Assembly (NCBI RefSeq): GCF_022682495.2
Contig: NC_071398.1
Location: forward strand, 100,361,880 to 100,425,879
DNA from: Desmodus rotundus
Lineage: Eukaryota; Chordata; Mammalia; Chiroptera; Phyllostomidae
Direction: 5' to 3'
DNA: 64,000 nucleotides
Part shown: one piece after another, positions 23,950 to 34,239 of the stretch
Layout: each line of letters opens with the position of its first letter
Position numbering within the stretch: the stretch's first letter is position 1
Program-made: the position numbers and the translations under genes
Notes under the pieces: model-generated
Database searches by the model: none
What the model was told of the DNA's origin: nothing
Seen by the model: only the letters and a program-made list of their open reading frames with translations

Positions 23950-25710
23950 TTGCACAGAGGACGGACCAGGAATGTAGTAAACTATAAACACTATGCCACA
24001 GAAAGGGGTTCACCTCAGGGGTACCGGGAAATCACGCCATCACCCCACGCTGCACAGGGCCCTTTCAGGAGTGAGCCTGAGACCTGTCACTCTGACCACG
24101 CACCCGTGCCACCGCTGGTCTCCGTGGGCCCAGGCCCATGGCCTCCAGGACCAACTGGCTCAGACTCCCAGGCGCTTCTGCATCCTCTCCGGTTTGTTTA
24201 GTCAGTAGCTCACGTCCCGGCAGTGCGGTGCACTGGGTGGCTTCCAAGTTCTGGCCCCATCTCCAAAAATTTCTGCCTGTTTAGTTGGCATCAGGGTCTT
24301 AAAGGTACTTAGTGGTTCAGAATTAATTCCCCCACCACAGAAGTATCCAGAACATTCCATGCCTCTTGATGATCCTCTCAGGACTCCCTGGCTCCTGGCT
24401 TTCGTGCCGAGCCCTCAGGCCACCTCTCCAAACTGGAGGGAGGGTTAGGGTTGCAATTACCTGAACGTGGGTGGAGCACTGCCTCTGAGCCACGCGGGGA
24501 CCACCGTGGTGGAGCAGGGAGATGTCCAGGCCACGGGAGGGACCTGGTGACGCACGCACTTCAGCCCCGAAGCCCAGGATGCTGAGGCCCCCGGTCTGCA
24601 GGCCAACTCCGCCCTCCTTGCTCCTGTGTAAGTCAGGACCCCAGGACCACCAGGCTTGACCTCATGAAGGACCATCTGCTTCTAGAAATAAGTGTGTGAG
24701 GAACATGAAAACAACGCCCTGTCATGCGAAGGAGGTCCAACCTTAATGAACTCGGAAAGCAGAGACGGAGGCGGCCGGATGGAGGACCGACAGGGTGTCA
24801 AGCCCAGAGCCCCTCCGTGTGCGCCAGGCCCTGGGGGCTCACGCTTGTTCAAGCTCCCTGCACTCTCCCTGCCAGGCCCTGCTGCTGTGCCTCACAGCGT
24901 GGGTGCGCAGCCTCCTCCCAGCCTTGTTGTGCCACCCCCGGGGGCCCCCATGCTGAGCCTCCACGGAGGCAGTGTCCTTCCCTTTCCGGGCGCTCCCTAC
25001 CCCCTCTGAACCTTTGGGGACAGCAGTGATCATTTATCTGCAGCCTTAGATTAGTGTGGGTGACGAACATTCCAGGGACTCATCTTCCAGAAACTTCCGG
25101 AACTGTGCTGTGCTTCTGCCTCCCTGCTCCGCAGTCACAGAATGCCCTGCACTGCGATTGCGCTCCCAGCTCTGCTCCAGCTGCTGTGTACGGACTGCAT
25201 GGGTTTGCTGTGACCCCTCAAAAACAACACCAGGGAGTCGCTCGGAGCTCTCTGACAGACACCTGTGCCCCACACTGAGTGGCGCTGTGGCGTTGCCCCC
25301 GGCAGTCAAGCGCAATCGCAGCTTCGAGACAGAGGGGGAGGAAGAGAAGAAAACGGAACCAGAAGGACGTGCTTCACCTGCCTCTGAGTGTCTGCGGTCA
25401 CCAACCTGGGAGGACAAGGCAAGGCGGCCCACAGCAGGGCTGCAGCACTGAGGAGGTGCCCCAGCAAGAACGGAACTCAAACCTGTGTGCATGCCCCTGC
25501 GGGTAATCGAAGGGGCACATGCTTGCCTGGCACAGCCGTGTGGCAGCCAGATACGCCCACCGAGGCGAGGACATTTCTCGCATGAAAATGGCTGAGCAGG
25601 GGAAGAGCGCTGCGGCCAGAGGAGAAGAGGAAGCCTCTGGAAATCGCTGAGGCTCCAGGACCCTCCAAGGCTCCACCTGAATGCAGACACTTAGCTCCCA
25701 GCGTCGCCAT
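23950..25710. other. unique GC-rich non-coding sequence
   Basis: No exon, RNA gene or clear repeat was recognised. The 214-codon minus-strand frame at 25046-25690 has no domain and is contradicted by overlapping frames. Confidence 0.55.
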
Positions 25711-25714
25711 TGAA

Positions 25715-25855
25715 GCCGGGGCCTAAATTATTGATCTCCTGCCTCCATCAGCATAACGGTCACGTCCCAGGACCGAGATCCAAGCACACTGCGGTCTGCG
25801 CGGCAGCCACTGACATAATTAGGAAAAATTCTCATTAAAGGGTCCGCAGACGCGG
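25715..25855. promoter_or_regulatory. candidate conserved non-coding element E
   Basis: The island contains 'ctaaattattgatctcctgcc', 'catcagcataacgg' and 'gacataattaggaaaaattctcattaaaggg'. TAAT-type cores lie at both ends around a GC-rich middle. Confidence 0.42.
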
Positions 25856-26099
25856 TCTTAGCGACGGGGCTGTGGGTTGTTTAATGTCCTCCTCGGGGTC
25901 CAGAGATCACCGGGGCCAAGTCCCCAGCAGTGCCCACAGGCGACAGCTCCTCAAAGGGAACAAGGACCCACAACGCGCACACGCGACAGCCTTGCTGGTG
26001 CGCTACATCAGGGAGAGTGAGCGCAGAGTCACGCCCAGGCTGCCGAGAATCCTCACTATGACCGAAAGGGCGGGGGAGTGGGGCTGGAGGCCAGGTGTG

Positions 26100-26275
26100 C
26101 TGACCAGGGAATATGAGCAAAAAGAAAAACAAAGAAAGAAAAGAAGAAAAAACAGCCAGAGCGACAAAAGCACATGAAAAATAAATAAAAAGAAACATAT
26201 TAATAATGGAAAACCCACTGTGGACTCTCTTCGATGTAATTTATTCATTCTTTGGAAGTTCGACGGGTCTGGGAC
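26100..26275. promoter_or_regulatory. A-rich tract with candidate conserved element F
   Basis: An A-rich stretch (26110-26200) runs into 'catattaataatggaaaacccactgtggactc' and 'gatgtaatttattcattctttgg'. The A-rich part may be only a simple repeat, and the right half (26190-26270) is the better candidate. Confidence 0.33.
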
Positions 26276-26442
26276 GCCAGCAGGGAAGGCTCCCTCCAGT
26301 GAGATCCCAGGTTGGCAGGTAGCAGGGTGCACACCCGCTTCAGACACCCCCCGCACCCACTCCCAGCCTACTCCCACACCGTCACTGGGCCAGTGGCTTC
26401 CTACAGATCCCAGATTGAACTGGCGCCCCCACCCCACTTGTC

Positions 26443-26454
26443 AAAAAAAAAAAA
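26443..26454. repeat. short poly-A tract
   Basis: Twelve A in a row follow 'cacttgtc', with no SINE body attached. Confidence 0.8.
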
Positions 26455-26699
26455 TCAGCCTTTCACCCATGTTACCAGAAACGGCCAGACGCATGGGGAG
26501 AGAGCCAAGGACAGAGCAATGTAAGGTTGGGGTCGGGGCTACACCCGCGAGCCTGGGCAGGACGTGCCGCCTCCATCCAGGCACGGCAGGGCACACGCAC
26601 ACACATCCCTGAAGTTTGCCCCACGTTCATGTCACCATCACCTAGAAGACAATGCCCACTGAACCTGGCTCACAGTTGGAGAGACCATTGCCGCACACT

Positions 26700-26770
26700 G
26701 GGAGCATCCGAAATGGATTATTTTTCCTTCATTCTGTTTGTTAATGAAATCCCCCAGCGACCGAGAACTG
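26700..26770. promoter_or_regulatory. candidate conserved non-coding element G
   Basis: The short AT-rich block 'atggattatttttccttcattctgtttgttaatgaaatccc' carries GGATTA (OTX/PITX-like) and TTAATGA homeodomain sites in about 40 bases. Confidence 0.38.
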
Positions 26771-26894
26771 GCTCTGGCCAGGTTCCCGCATTACGAAGAG
26801 AACCCCCAGGAAGGCCTGCACTGGCTTTAAGGACAGGCCAGCGCGCATCTGCGCTGCCTGTGCTCTCGCACGTGAGCCCACCCGCCGTGCGTGG

Positions 26895-27065
26895 GGATTA
26901 GCATGGACCTCACATCGCGTGAGGAGCAGTGCATCATTAAATGTCTCGGGCTGGCGCAGAGCGCAGAGGAAGGCGGGATGTCACCGGCTGATAGGGAAGA
27001 AGACTTGATGTTATTTATTAGGGAACACTCACCAGAAACTGCATTTTCTTCATTTGCATCAGACA
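26895..27065. promoter_or_regulatory. candidate conserved non-coding element H with POU octamer
   Basis: It contains 'ggattagc' at the left edge, 'catcattaaatgtc', 'gatgttatttattaggg' and at the right end a perfect octamer ATTTGCAT (27052-27059; ATGCAAAT on the minus strand). No repeat family was recognised, which supports unique regulatory sequence. Confidence 0.48.
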
Positions 27066-28040
27066 CGGCGCGGCCGCCTTGGCAAAGTGCACACTGGCGC
27101 GGGCCCGGGCAGAGACCCTCCGGAGATGTCTCCCTGGCTTTGTCACTGTCCCACAGGCCCTGGCTCTAGGCTGTCTGGCCCCTCATTGGTCCACCCACTC
27201 CGTTTTCTGCGCCAGCCTCCTTGATGGCTCTGAGGCCCCTTGCCTCAACGCTCCTTTCAGACCTGGCCCACATGCTGGCAAGTGGGCTGCCCCTGAGTGG
27301 TCAGGTTGCCTGCGAGGAAAGGCCAGCACGCAGAGCTCCCGGGTGGACTCCCCCGGATCCATGAAGTACAGGAGTCACGCGGGCAGGGGTGGGGGGAGGG
27401 CTGGTACGCACATTTTTAGCGTCAAGGGGTGGTGGCCTCCAGAGGAAATTCTGAACCCCTCGCCAGAGGCTTCTCCTGGAAGGGATACTGGGTGGGGGTC
27501 TCCCTGCTGCCCCCCCACCCGGGCCCCCGCCACCATTTCTGCAGCATGGCAGCCGTCAGAGCGATCTGGAAATTGGCTAAAGGTGAGCGCCCCTGACCAT
27601 CAGCTCTGACAAAGGCCCCAGGCCACCTCCCTGACCTCCCCGAGGGTGTGCCGTGCACAGGAGGCGAGCCCGGTGAGTCCTGCTGCCGCAGCTGTCAGAG
27701 GTCCCTGTGGGGGGGTCTTGGTCACTGGCTGCCCCCTGCTCTGGCACCCTTGCTCTCGGGAAGTGGTCAGATGTGCAGGGGGAATAGAGAAAAGAGAACA
27801 GGCCCAACCTACAAGGTGGCAGCAGCTCTGCAGTTGGGAGGTGAGGACAGGCCTTGAAGATGTCCCAGCCATGAGGGTCCACGACAAGTGCCCAGCGGAA
27901 ACCTCCACAGCCAAACCTGACTGGGCAGCAGGAAGCGCTGAGGGCTAAGAGCGCCTGTTAGGGCCGAGAGGCGGTGGGGCAGGGAGGTCCATGGGAGATG
28001 GGTCAGCTGGGGACTCAGGAGGGGGCACTCAGGCAGCGTA

Positions 28041-28059
28041 CAGACAGACAGACAGACAC
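28041..28059. repeat. (CAGA)n microsatellite, short
   Basis: Four and a half CAGA units occur in succession. Confidence 0.85.
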
Positions 28060-28264
28060 ACTGTCAGAGAGGCCATGACGTGCCAGAGAATTCAACTTCT
28101 GGGAGGGCCACTGGGGCCCGAGCTCAGCCCATCCTCAGACGCTCGCAGGGGGCAGCAGAGCCAGTGGGCTCACCTGCGCGGCCCCGCGTCCTCTGTGCTG
28201 GTGGGGGCGCCCTAGCCCCAATCCCACGCTCCTGACGCAGCGGCCTCTCCCCACCTCGAGAAAG

Positions 28265-28465
28265 TGGCCGAGTGTAATTATGCAGAAAGCAGCTCCGGAG
28301 CTGTATCAACACGACAGACGTCTGCTGTAGCGTTCCCTCTCAGTAAGGCATTCCTTCTCCCCAATTGCTCATAGAGAATCATAGCCTAATAGCATCCCAT
28401 TAACGTAATTGCCGACAGCACCAGTGTTCCGTGTCTCAGAGCCGTTTACTCACTTCACCATAAAG
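28265..28465. promoter_or_regulatory. candidate conserved non-coding element I
   Basis: It includes 'gtgtaattatgcagaaagcagctccggagctg', 'ccccaattgctcatagagaatcatagcctaatagc' and 'cattaacgtaattgcc'. TAATTA-like sites are mixed with a CAGCTCCGGAGCTG palindrome (28291-28304). The sequence is unlike any common repeat. Confidence 0.46.
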
Positions 28466-28500
28466 AGCACCCAAACCGCCCGGAACCACAAAGCGGAGGG

Positions 28501-28545
28501 AAGGAGGGGTGGGGGAGGGGGATGGGGATGGGGATGGGGACGGGA
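28501..28545. repeat. G-rich (GGGGAT)n-like tract
   Basis: Three GGGGAT units sit within a longer run of G triplets and quadruplets. The plus strand satisfies the usual G-quadruplex pattern of four closely spaced G runs. It lies between elements I and J. Confidence 0.8.
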
Positions 28546-28679
28546 GGCTTTACCCCTCTCTGGTCCCCAGCTCCAGAATGGGGCTCCAGCCCCACAAACG
28601 CAGGGGCGCCTCTGATCGCGGGAAGCGCGCACAGAGCCTTCCTACCAGACTCCCAAGCAGACGTGTGCTAAAATCTAAA

Positions 28680-28845
28680 CGGATTCTGCCAGGCGAAATG
28701 AAATTCCCATTATTTTTAATTAATCCTTAATTAAAATATATTACTCCGCAGATTCCGCAAATCTCTCTTAATATGCAAATGCGGCCCATTCAAGGATATT
28801 TACATATCATTAATTAAAACGGCACATTCTTTCAGTCTAACAAGC
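28680..28845. promoter_or_regulatory. candidate conserved non-coding element J with POU octamer
   Basis: This is among the sharpest AT-rich islands. It has 'cattatttttaattaatccttaattaaaatatatt', a perfect octamer ATGCAAAT at 28773-28780, and 'catatcattaattaaaacgg'. At least four TTAATTA/TTAATTAA-type homeodomain sites flank the octamer. A short CpG-rich patch follows at 28850-28900. Confidence 0.52.
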
Positions 28846-28899
28846 TGCGGGGCTGGGGCCGCGCCATGCTGGCGAGAGGAGCCCGTCCGAGCGCGGCCG

Positions 28900-31800
28900 A
28901 GCTCCTGAGAGACAAACGTCACACGCTGGTTGCGCCTGGGGACGGCGAGGAGAAAGGACAGGGTGCGTTACACTTCAACACTCGTAGCACAAGGACGTCA
29001 AATATCATCCTGGGGCTGTGACCACGTAATCCCGACAGGGCCCGAGGCTCTCCGCTGGCTACACCCACCCACAGGTCAGCGGGTCCTGGAGCCCATACCT
29101 GCCCTGCTGGGGGTGCGGAGCCAGGTACAGGGGATGATGCTTTGGAAGAGGGGACGGCGTGTGCGCACTGACTCATCCAGCTGCCGCTGCAGAATAACAT
29201 CTCTCCAAGCCTCAAGGTCGACCAAGTGAAGACGTGGTTGGGTTTAGTGGGAAGTATGAGAACGAACACAGGACACCAGTCCCCTCAGCAACTGCTCAGA
29301 TAAACCCCAAAGGATGCCCAGTAGCACGTCTCTCAGTGGGACCTGGGGCTCAGTGGCACAGAGTCCTGGTGTCCTGAAAAGACAAGCTCAGGAACCCGGA
29401 GCAAAGAGCCAGCTGGGGTGCTGACAGCGGCAGGCGGCTGTGACGGCACAGCTCCCAACTGCCACGTGGAGGGGAGGAGCTCACTGGGACAGCATGCAGA
29501 GAGGGACATCAGCTGCCTCCCCACAGACAGGCCTCGCCCACCAGGGACAGACCTACAAGGACGGCCTGCTGGCCTCAGCTGTGTAACTCTGTGGACCACC
29601 CAAGACCAGGCCAGGCCAGGAAGCCAAATGCCGGCCGCAGGGCCTGCGCCTACAGCAAGTCTGGTGCCCCGAGACCTCGGGAAAGCCCACGCTGGAGGAG
29701 GCCGAGTGCAGGGACCGGGGCTGTCACCTGCTGAGCGGCTCGCTCTGCACAAGCCATTTGAACAGGCACCTCAGCAAGACCACAGCTGATTCTGAATGCA
29801 GACACCTGTGGTAATTTTTAATCATGGAAACCAAGACAACAAAGCCCTCAAAGGCCAGGGGTCTCCTGTGCGCGACTGAAGATTTACTTGTCAAAATAGC
29901 CCAGAGGCCTTTGGAGCAGCTACTCGCAGGGTCTGAGACCGAGACCTGGCTCAAGGCTGTGACCCGAGGCTCCTGTCTTGGCCCAAACGTCCTCTGCTTC
30001 TCTCTCCCCTGCAGGCCCATCAGGGCTGGAGTGACTGCTCTGCCAATAGTTATTTATTTGAATTGTAAACTTCTGGGAGGCAACGACCTTCGCTAAAGCA
30101 TTTGCTGTTTACTCGGCTCACTGCCCTAAGACGGGAACTAAAGATGTACACACGGGGAGGGGGCGGGGGGGGGGGGGGATCCGGATGAGGGCTTTGAGAC
30201 AAAGGGAAGGTCACGAGGTCACGGGTCCGAGCAGCTGGAGTCCGTGTCCTGAGACGGCCTTCAGAAGCAGTGTTGGTCGGGGAGGGGGGGCCGGGACATT
30301 TTCCGACTGTGGACTGGAGTGGGCAGCACCACACACATGGGTGTGGCTGCGGGTGCTGAGGGCATAGCTTCGTGCTGAAAAGCAAATCCAGGGTGGGGTC
30401 TGAGCTCTACCCACAGGCTACAGTGTGATGAAGGCTGGTCCCCTCGAATCTCTAGACCTCAGTTTACTCCTCCGGGGAAGGTGGAGCCTGGGTCATCCTG
30501 GATGCTCTGCGAAGGTTACACAAGGGGATCTCGTGGAGACTCAGCACATCCCCAGGACTCAGGGGGATGTGGGCACTCCTGAGTCATTAGTTGTTGTGAC
30601 TTTGGAGGTGAGGACAGATGTCAGGACCTTAGAGTCTGGAAAACCTCCCAACTGTAGCAGCCGGGGCCCCGTCAGAAAGGCCGTGGCTCCCACCCCTCTC
30701 CCCACGCAGGTGCGGCCCCTCCCAGGGGCTGCTGGCTGACACCCCCTGAAATGCGTCCAGGGGCACTGCCCCTCCTAGAGTAGCGGTGGCATAGCACCAC
30801 GGAGCTCATGCTCTTCAGGCCCCAGACTATCTGCTCCACCAGCCGGAATCTGCTATGGGCCCCTCGGAGCCGCCATCGTTACTCCGTTTCTCTTTCTCAG
30901 ACTCCTCTGAGAAACGGACACACGAGCACACTGTAACAGCACCAGCAGCAGCTGAGCGCATCCCTGAGTCTTGGAGGCCCTGGGCACATCCGCACACAGC
31001 AGCAGCACTGCGGAGGGTGACAGTCGTGGACCAAGCCCGCCTTCAGTGCCACATGTCCACTGAGTGTGGACTCGGGCACAGCCTCCGCCACCCCTTGTGG
31101 CATGTGGAGCTGTGCGAGGGGCACACCTCCTGCGAAGGAGGCCGGACTGCCACACCATAGCCGAGAGTGCCCCAGGAGGGCGCCATTGAGTCAGGCGTGT
31201 CCCACAAGAGGATGGCGGATGGGGTGTCCTCGGGGGGTGGGGTCTCGGTGGGAACAGTGAGCGGTGCCAGGGGTCCCAACCCACAGCCTCAACTCCATCT
31301 GGTCTTGGGCAGAACCGCACCCCCGGAGCTGTTGCAGACTGAGAATCCCATCCCTCAGTCTTATGGCTGCCTAATTAATGCCTTCAAGACACTACAGTTG
31401 TGACGATTTCCTATAGGTGGAGTCCCACCTTCCTGGGCCAACCCTGGAAACCCCAGGCTGCCTGGCAACTAGGGGCAGGCAGGCGGAACAAGCTCCACCC
31501 ACCTGATGAGGCTTCCAGGACGTAGAAATGGAAGAGCAGCCCCCAGACTCACGGGGCTTGACCTTCTGGCAGCCCCGGCAATGAGGCATGCAGTTCGGTA
31601 GGGACAGAAGGGGCCGAGTAGCTGGCCTTGGGCCCCCAGTGTCCTGACTGCCAGCAGCGGAGGAAAGGGCAAGCCTCCTGGTGCCACTGAGTGCTGGGGA
31701 CACAGGCCGTCCGCCCTCCTGACAATCTGGGCACTGCCCACGGCAGCAACCCAAGACCTTTCAGTAACCTTTTCCCAGCTGCTTAAAGGCACAGGAGCGC

Positions 31801-32685
31801 TGTTTTGAATGCAACAGGAAGTTCGGACCAACACAGCTACGACACAGTGAGAAAGTGACCACCTGGTCTTCCCGCACATCTGGACGAGGGTCTGTAACTG
31901 GGCTGCGCACGGAATTCATCACAACAGATCTCTCTTCTAAGCTCCTACATTACAGAGCCCACATCTGTGCCCCCAGGGGCCTGGCTCTCGTGATGGATTC
32001 AGCTCAAGCCCTAATACGTTGTGCTGCTTGATAGTGTGACCCATGTTGGCACTGTGGCCGCCTGTGATGTGACTGCAGGGACAGACTCCTCCTCACATAG
32101 CCCCCTTTCTTACAGAGGACCCGGAGCCTCAGCGCTCCAGATGTCCAGACGGGGCTGCCCAGCTGGTGAACACCGGACCCCGTAAGATGAGGAGGGAAAG
32201 CACCTCCCAACCCTACAACCCCCACCCACTCCTTCTCGTGGGACGTCTGCCGGCCTCTCCCAGACCTGCAGCCCTCTCTTGGTCACGTGACTCACGCTAG
32301 GTAATTCACCACATTCCCTGCATGCAGGCAAGGGGGCTGCTGGTCTCTGACGGACGACGCAGCCTTTCTGTGCTTTCAGAATTTACCTGCCACAAACGAG
32401 CGCCCGACACCCCAGATAAAACCCTCAGGCCCCACCCAGCGGGTGCTGAATTTCCGCACACAGGACCTCCGTCTCTAACTTTCTTCCCCAAGTGGCTTCT
32501 GGGAAGAGCGATTAACTTTCGTCATCTGATTAGTCATCGCTGTCTGTGAAGGGCGGCTGGGTTCACCCCAAACTCATCTGGCAGTTGCTGTTTGACTTGA
32601 GCTGCCAACACCCCACCCTCTGCTTTGGGGGTCATTTGCATAGGACTAGGACTGATGCGATACCCCACTCAGAGCCTCGTCTGAT
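28900..32685. other. mostly unique GC-rich sequence
   Basis: No exon was recognised. A G14 run sits at 30165-30178, and a possible L2-type text 'tttgaattgtaaacttctgggagg' lies near 30056-30080. A small TAAT-containing patch ('gcctaattaatgcc') is at 31368-31381. Confidence 0.5.
30165..30178. repeat. poly-G run (14 nt)
   Basis: Fourteen consecutive G are preceded by 'ggggagggggc', giving strong G-quadruplex potential. Confidence 0.9.
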
Positions 32686-32689
32686 GATC

Positions 32690-32780
32690 TCAAGGCTGTT
32701 TTAACTGCAGTGACAGACAGGTGCAATCACCTCATTAAATGTCAAGTGTCTCTGATACCGCTTCACTTTTAAAGGATGCA
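32690..32780. promoter_or_regulatory. candidate conserved non-coding element K
   Basis: It has a MEIS/TGIF-type TGACAG ('agtgacagacagg'), 'gcaatcacctcattaaatgtcaag' and 'tctgatacc'. The island is short. Confidence 0.38.
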
Positions 32781-33747
32781 CAGCGCGTCCGAGACAAGTG
32801 TCTGTACTTCCAGAGCTGGGATTAGGCGAGCTACAGGCTGCTGCCTGAGGCGCGGGCCGCCGCCTGGGCCCTGTGTTTGGTGCACAGTCAGTCACATGTC
32901 ATCCCACAAGACCACAGAGAACCCCTGGGGGAGCTGCCCCACGGAGACACCTTCTGCTCTGACCAAGCCCCAAAGGAACGTACGAGAAAATAATAAACCC
33001 TTTGCATTCTGCTTCAGCTGTCCATCGGGCGGACACGCACATCAGGCTGTGGCCTCTGGGAGACACTGAGCGTCCCAAAGCAGGCAGGACACACATTCAT
33101 CAGAGGCACGAATGTCAGCGCCACCTGCTTCTCCCAGGTCAGTCAGCGGGAAGTCTTCACAGTGACACCGTATATAGGAAGAGGACGGGGAGGCAGGCAG
33201 TTCCCACTCCAAAGGAGGAGAAAGTGCCTTCCACCACGCCCCCATGCATTAACCTCACCACCGAAGCAAGAGGACCTGTGTGCGTGTTCGCCGGTGTGTG
33301 TGACGCACGGTGATAGGCTTCTTGTCACAAGGAGGGAGCAGTGGAGAGGCACGTGGTGGTAACAATTGAGCAGCCAAACTCGGGCAGCTGGGCCGAGGCC
33401 TCATGCGGCTGGGTGCGGCACCGAGGCGTCCACTGCCGCCAGGCTGGGCCAGAGGCCATGGCAGGAGGCTCTGGGCCAGGGCTGTACCCCACAATGGGTG
33501 TGGGGGCTCTGGGAGTGTCGGGAAGACCCGGGGCCTCGGGCACGACAGTGGCCCACTAGACCCGCCTGTGGGGTCCAGGCCTGGCCTGGCCCCGGCGGTG
33601 CAACGAGAGGCACCCGAGCTTCCTGGGGACCCAGTGCTCTGTGAGAGCCCTTGGACTCTGCCCGCACCATGTCCCCAGATGTCCTGACATCTTGTCAGGC
33701 TGAAAGCTCCAAGAACAGAGTGAAGAGGAATAAAACGTCACCTTCTT

Positions 33748-33917
33748 GCCCTGACCTGCATGGCTTAGTGGGTTGGGCGTTGTCCCACAAAGCAAAAGGT
33801 CACTAGGTCAGTGCCTGGTCGGGGCGTGTGTGAGAAGCAACCGACCAATGTTTCTCTCTCTTTCTTCCTCTCTTCCCCTCTCTCTAAAAATAAATAAATA
33901 ATTTTTGTTTTTTTAAA
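33748..33917 (+). mobile_element. Ves SINE, partly deleted, with target-site duplication
   Basis: It starts gccctgacctgcatggcttagtggg and ends with a TTTCTCTC-rich run, an (AAATA)n-like segment and a TTTTTAAA tail. An 11-bp direct repeat GTCACCTTCTT flanks it at 33737-33747 and 33918-33928, which is the hallmark of LINE-1-mediated insertion. The stretch where the B box should lie is altered and shortened (about 170 bp against about 200 bp), so pol III transcription is unlikely. Confidence 0.9.
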
Positions 33918-33984
33918 GTCACCTTCTTCAAGTCTAGAGGTACTAATTTGATGGGACTTAGCATTTAAAAAGAAAAAATGTTCA

Positions 33985-34230
33985 CCTGGCTGGTGTAGCT
34001 CAGTGGACTGAGTGCGGGCTGCAAACTGAAGGGTCGCTGGTTCGATTCCCAGTCAGGGCACATGCCTGGGTTGCTGGCCAGGTCCCCAGTGGGGGCCACG
34101 TGAGAGTCAACCGCAGGTTGATATTTCTCTCCCTCTCTTTCTCCCTCCTCCCCCCCTCACTAAAAATAAATAAAATTAAAATAAAAAATAAATAAAAATA
34201 AACAAATAAAATTTAAAAAAAAAGGAAAAC
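33985..34230 (+). mobile_element. Ves SINE, well preserved, with target-site duplication
   Basis: The A box region TGGTGTAGCTCAGTGG and the B box GGTTCGATTCC (about 34040-34050) are both intact. They are followed by the family text 'cagtcagggcacatgcctgggttgc', a C/T-rich run and a long A/T-rich tail of AAATA units. A 7-bp repeat ATGTTCA flanks it (33978-33984 and 34231-34237). Both pol III boxes look usable. It is the best-preserved Ves copy here and the strongest evidence that the host is a bat. Confidence 0.95.
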
Positions 34231-34239
34231 ATGTTCAGA

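Noticed and set aside
25046..25690. 214-codon minus-strand open frame
   Set aside because: No domain, no splice evidence and competing frames on both strands.
34000..34060. tRNA-gene-like A and B boxes
   Set aside because: The boxes belong to the Ves SINE. The sequence does not fold as a complete tRNA and has SINE tail and target duplications.
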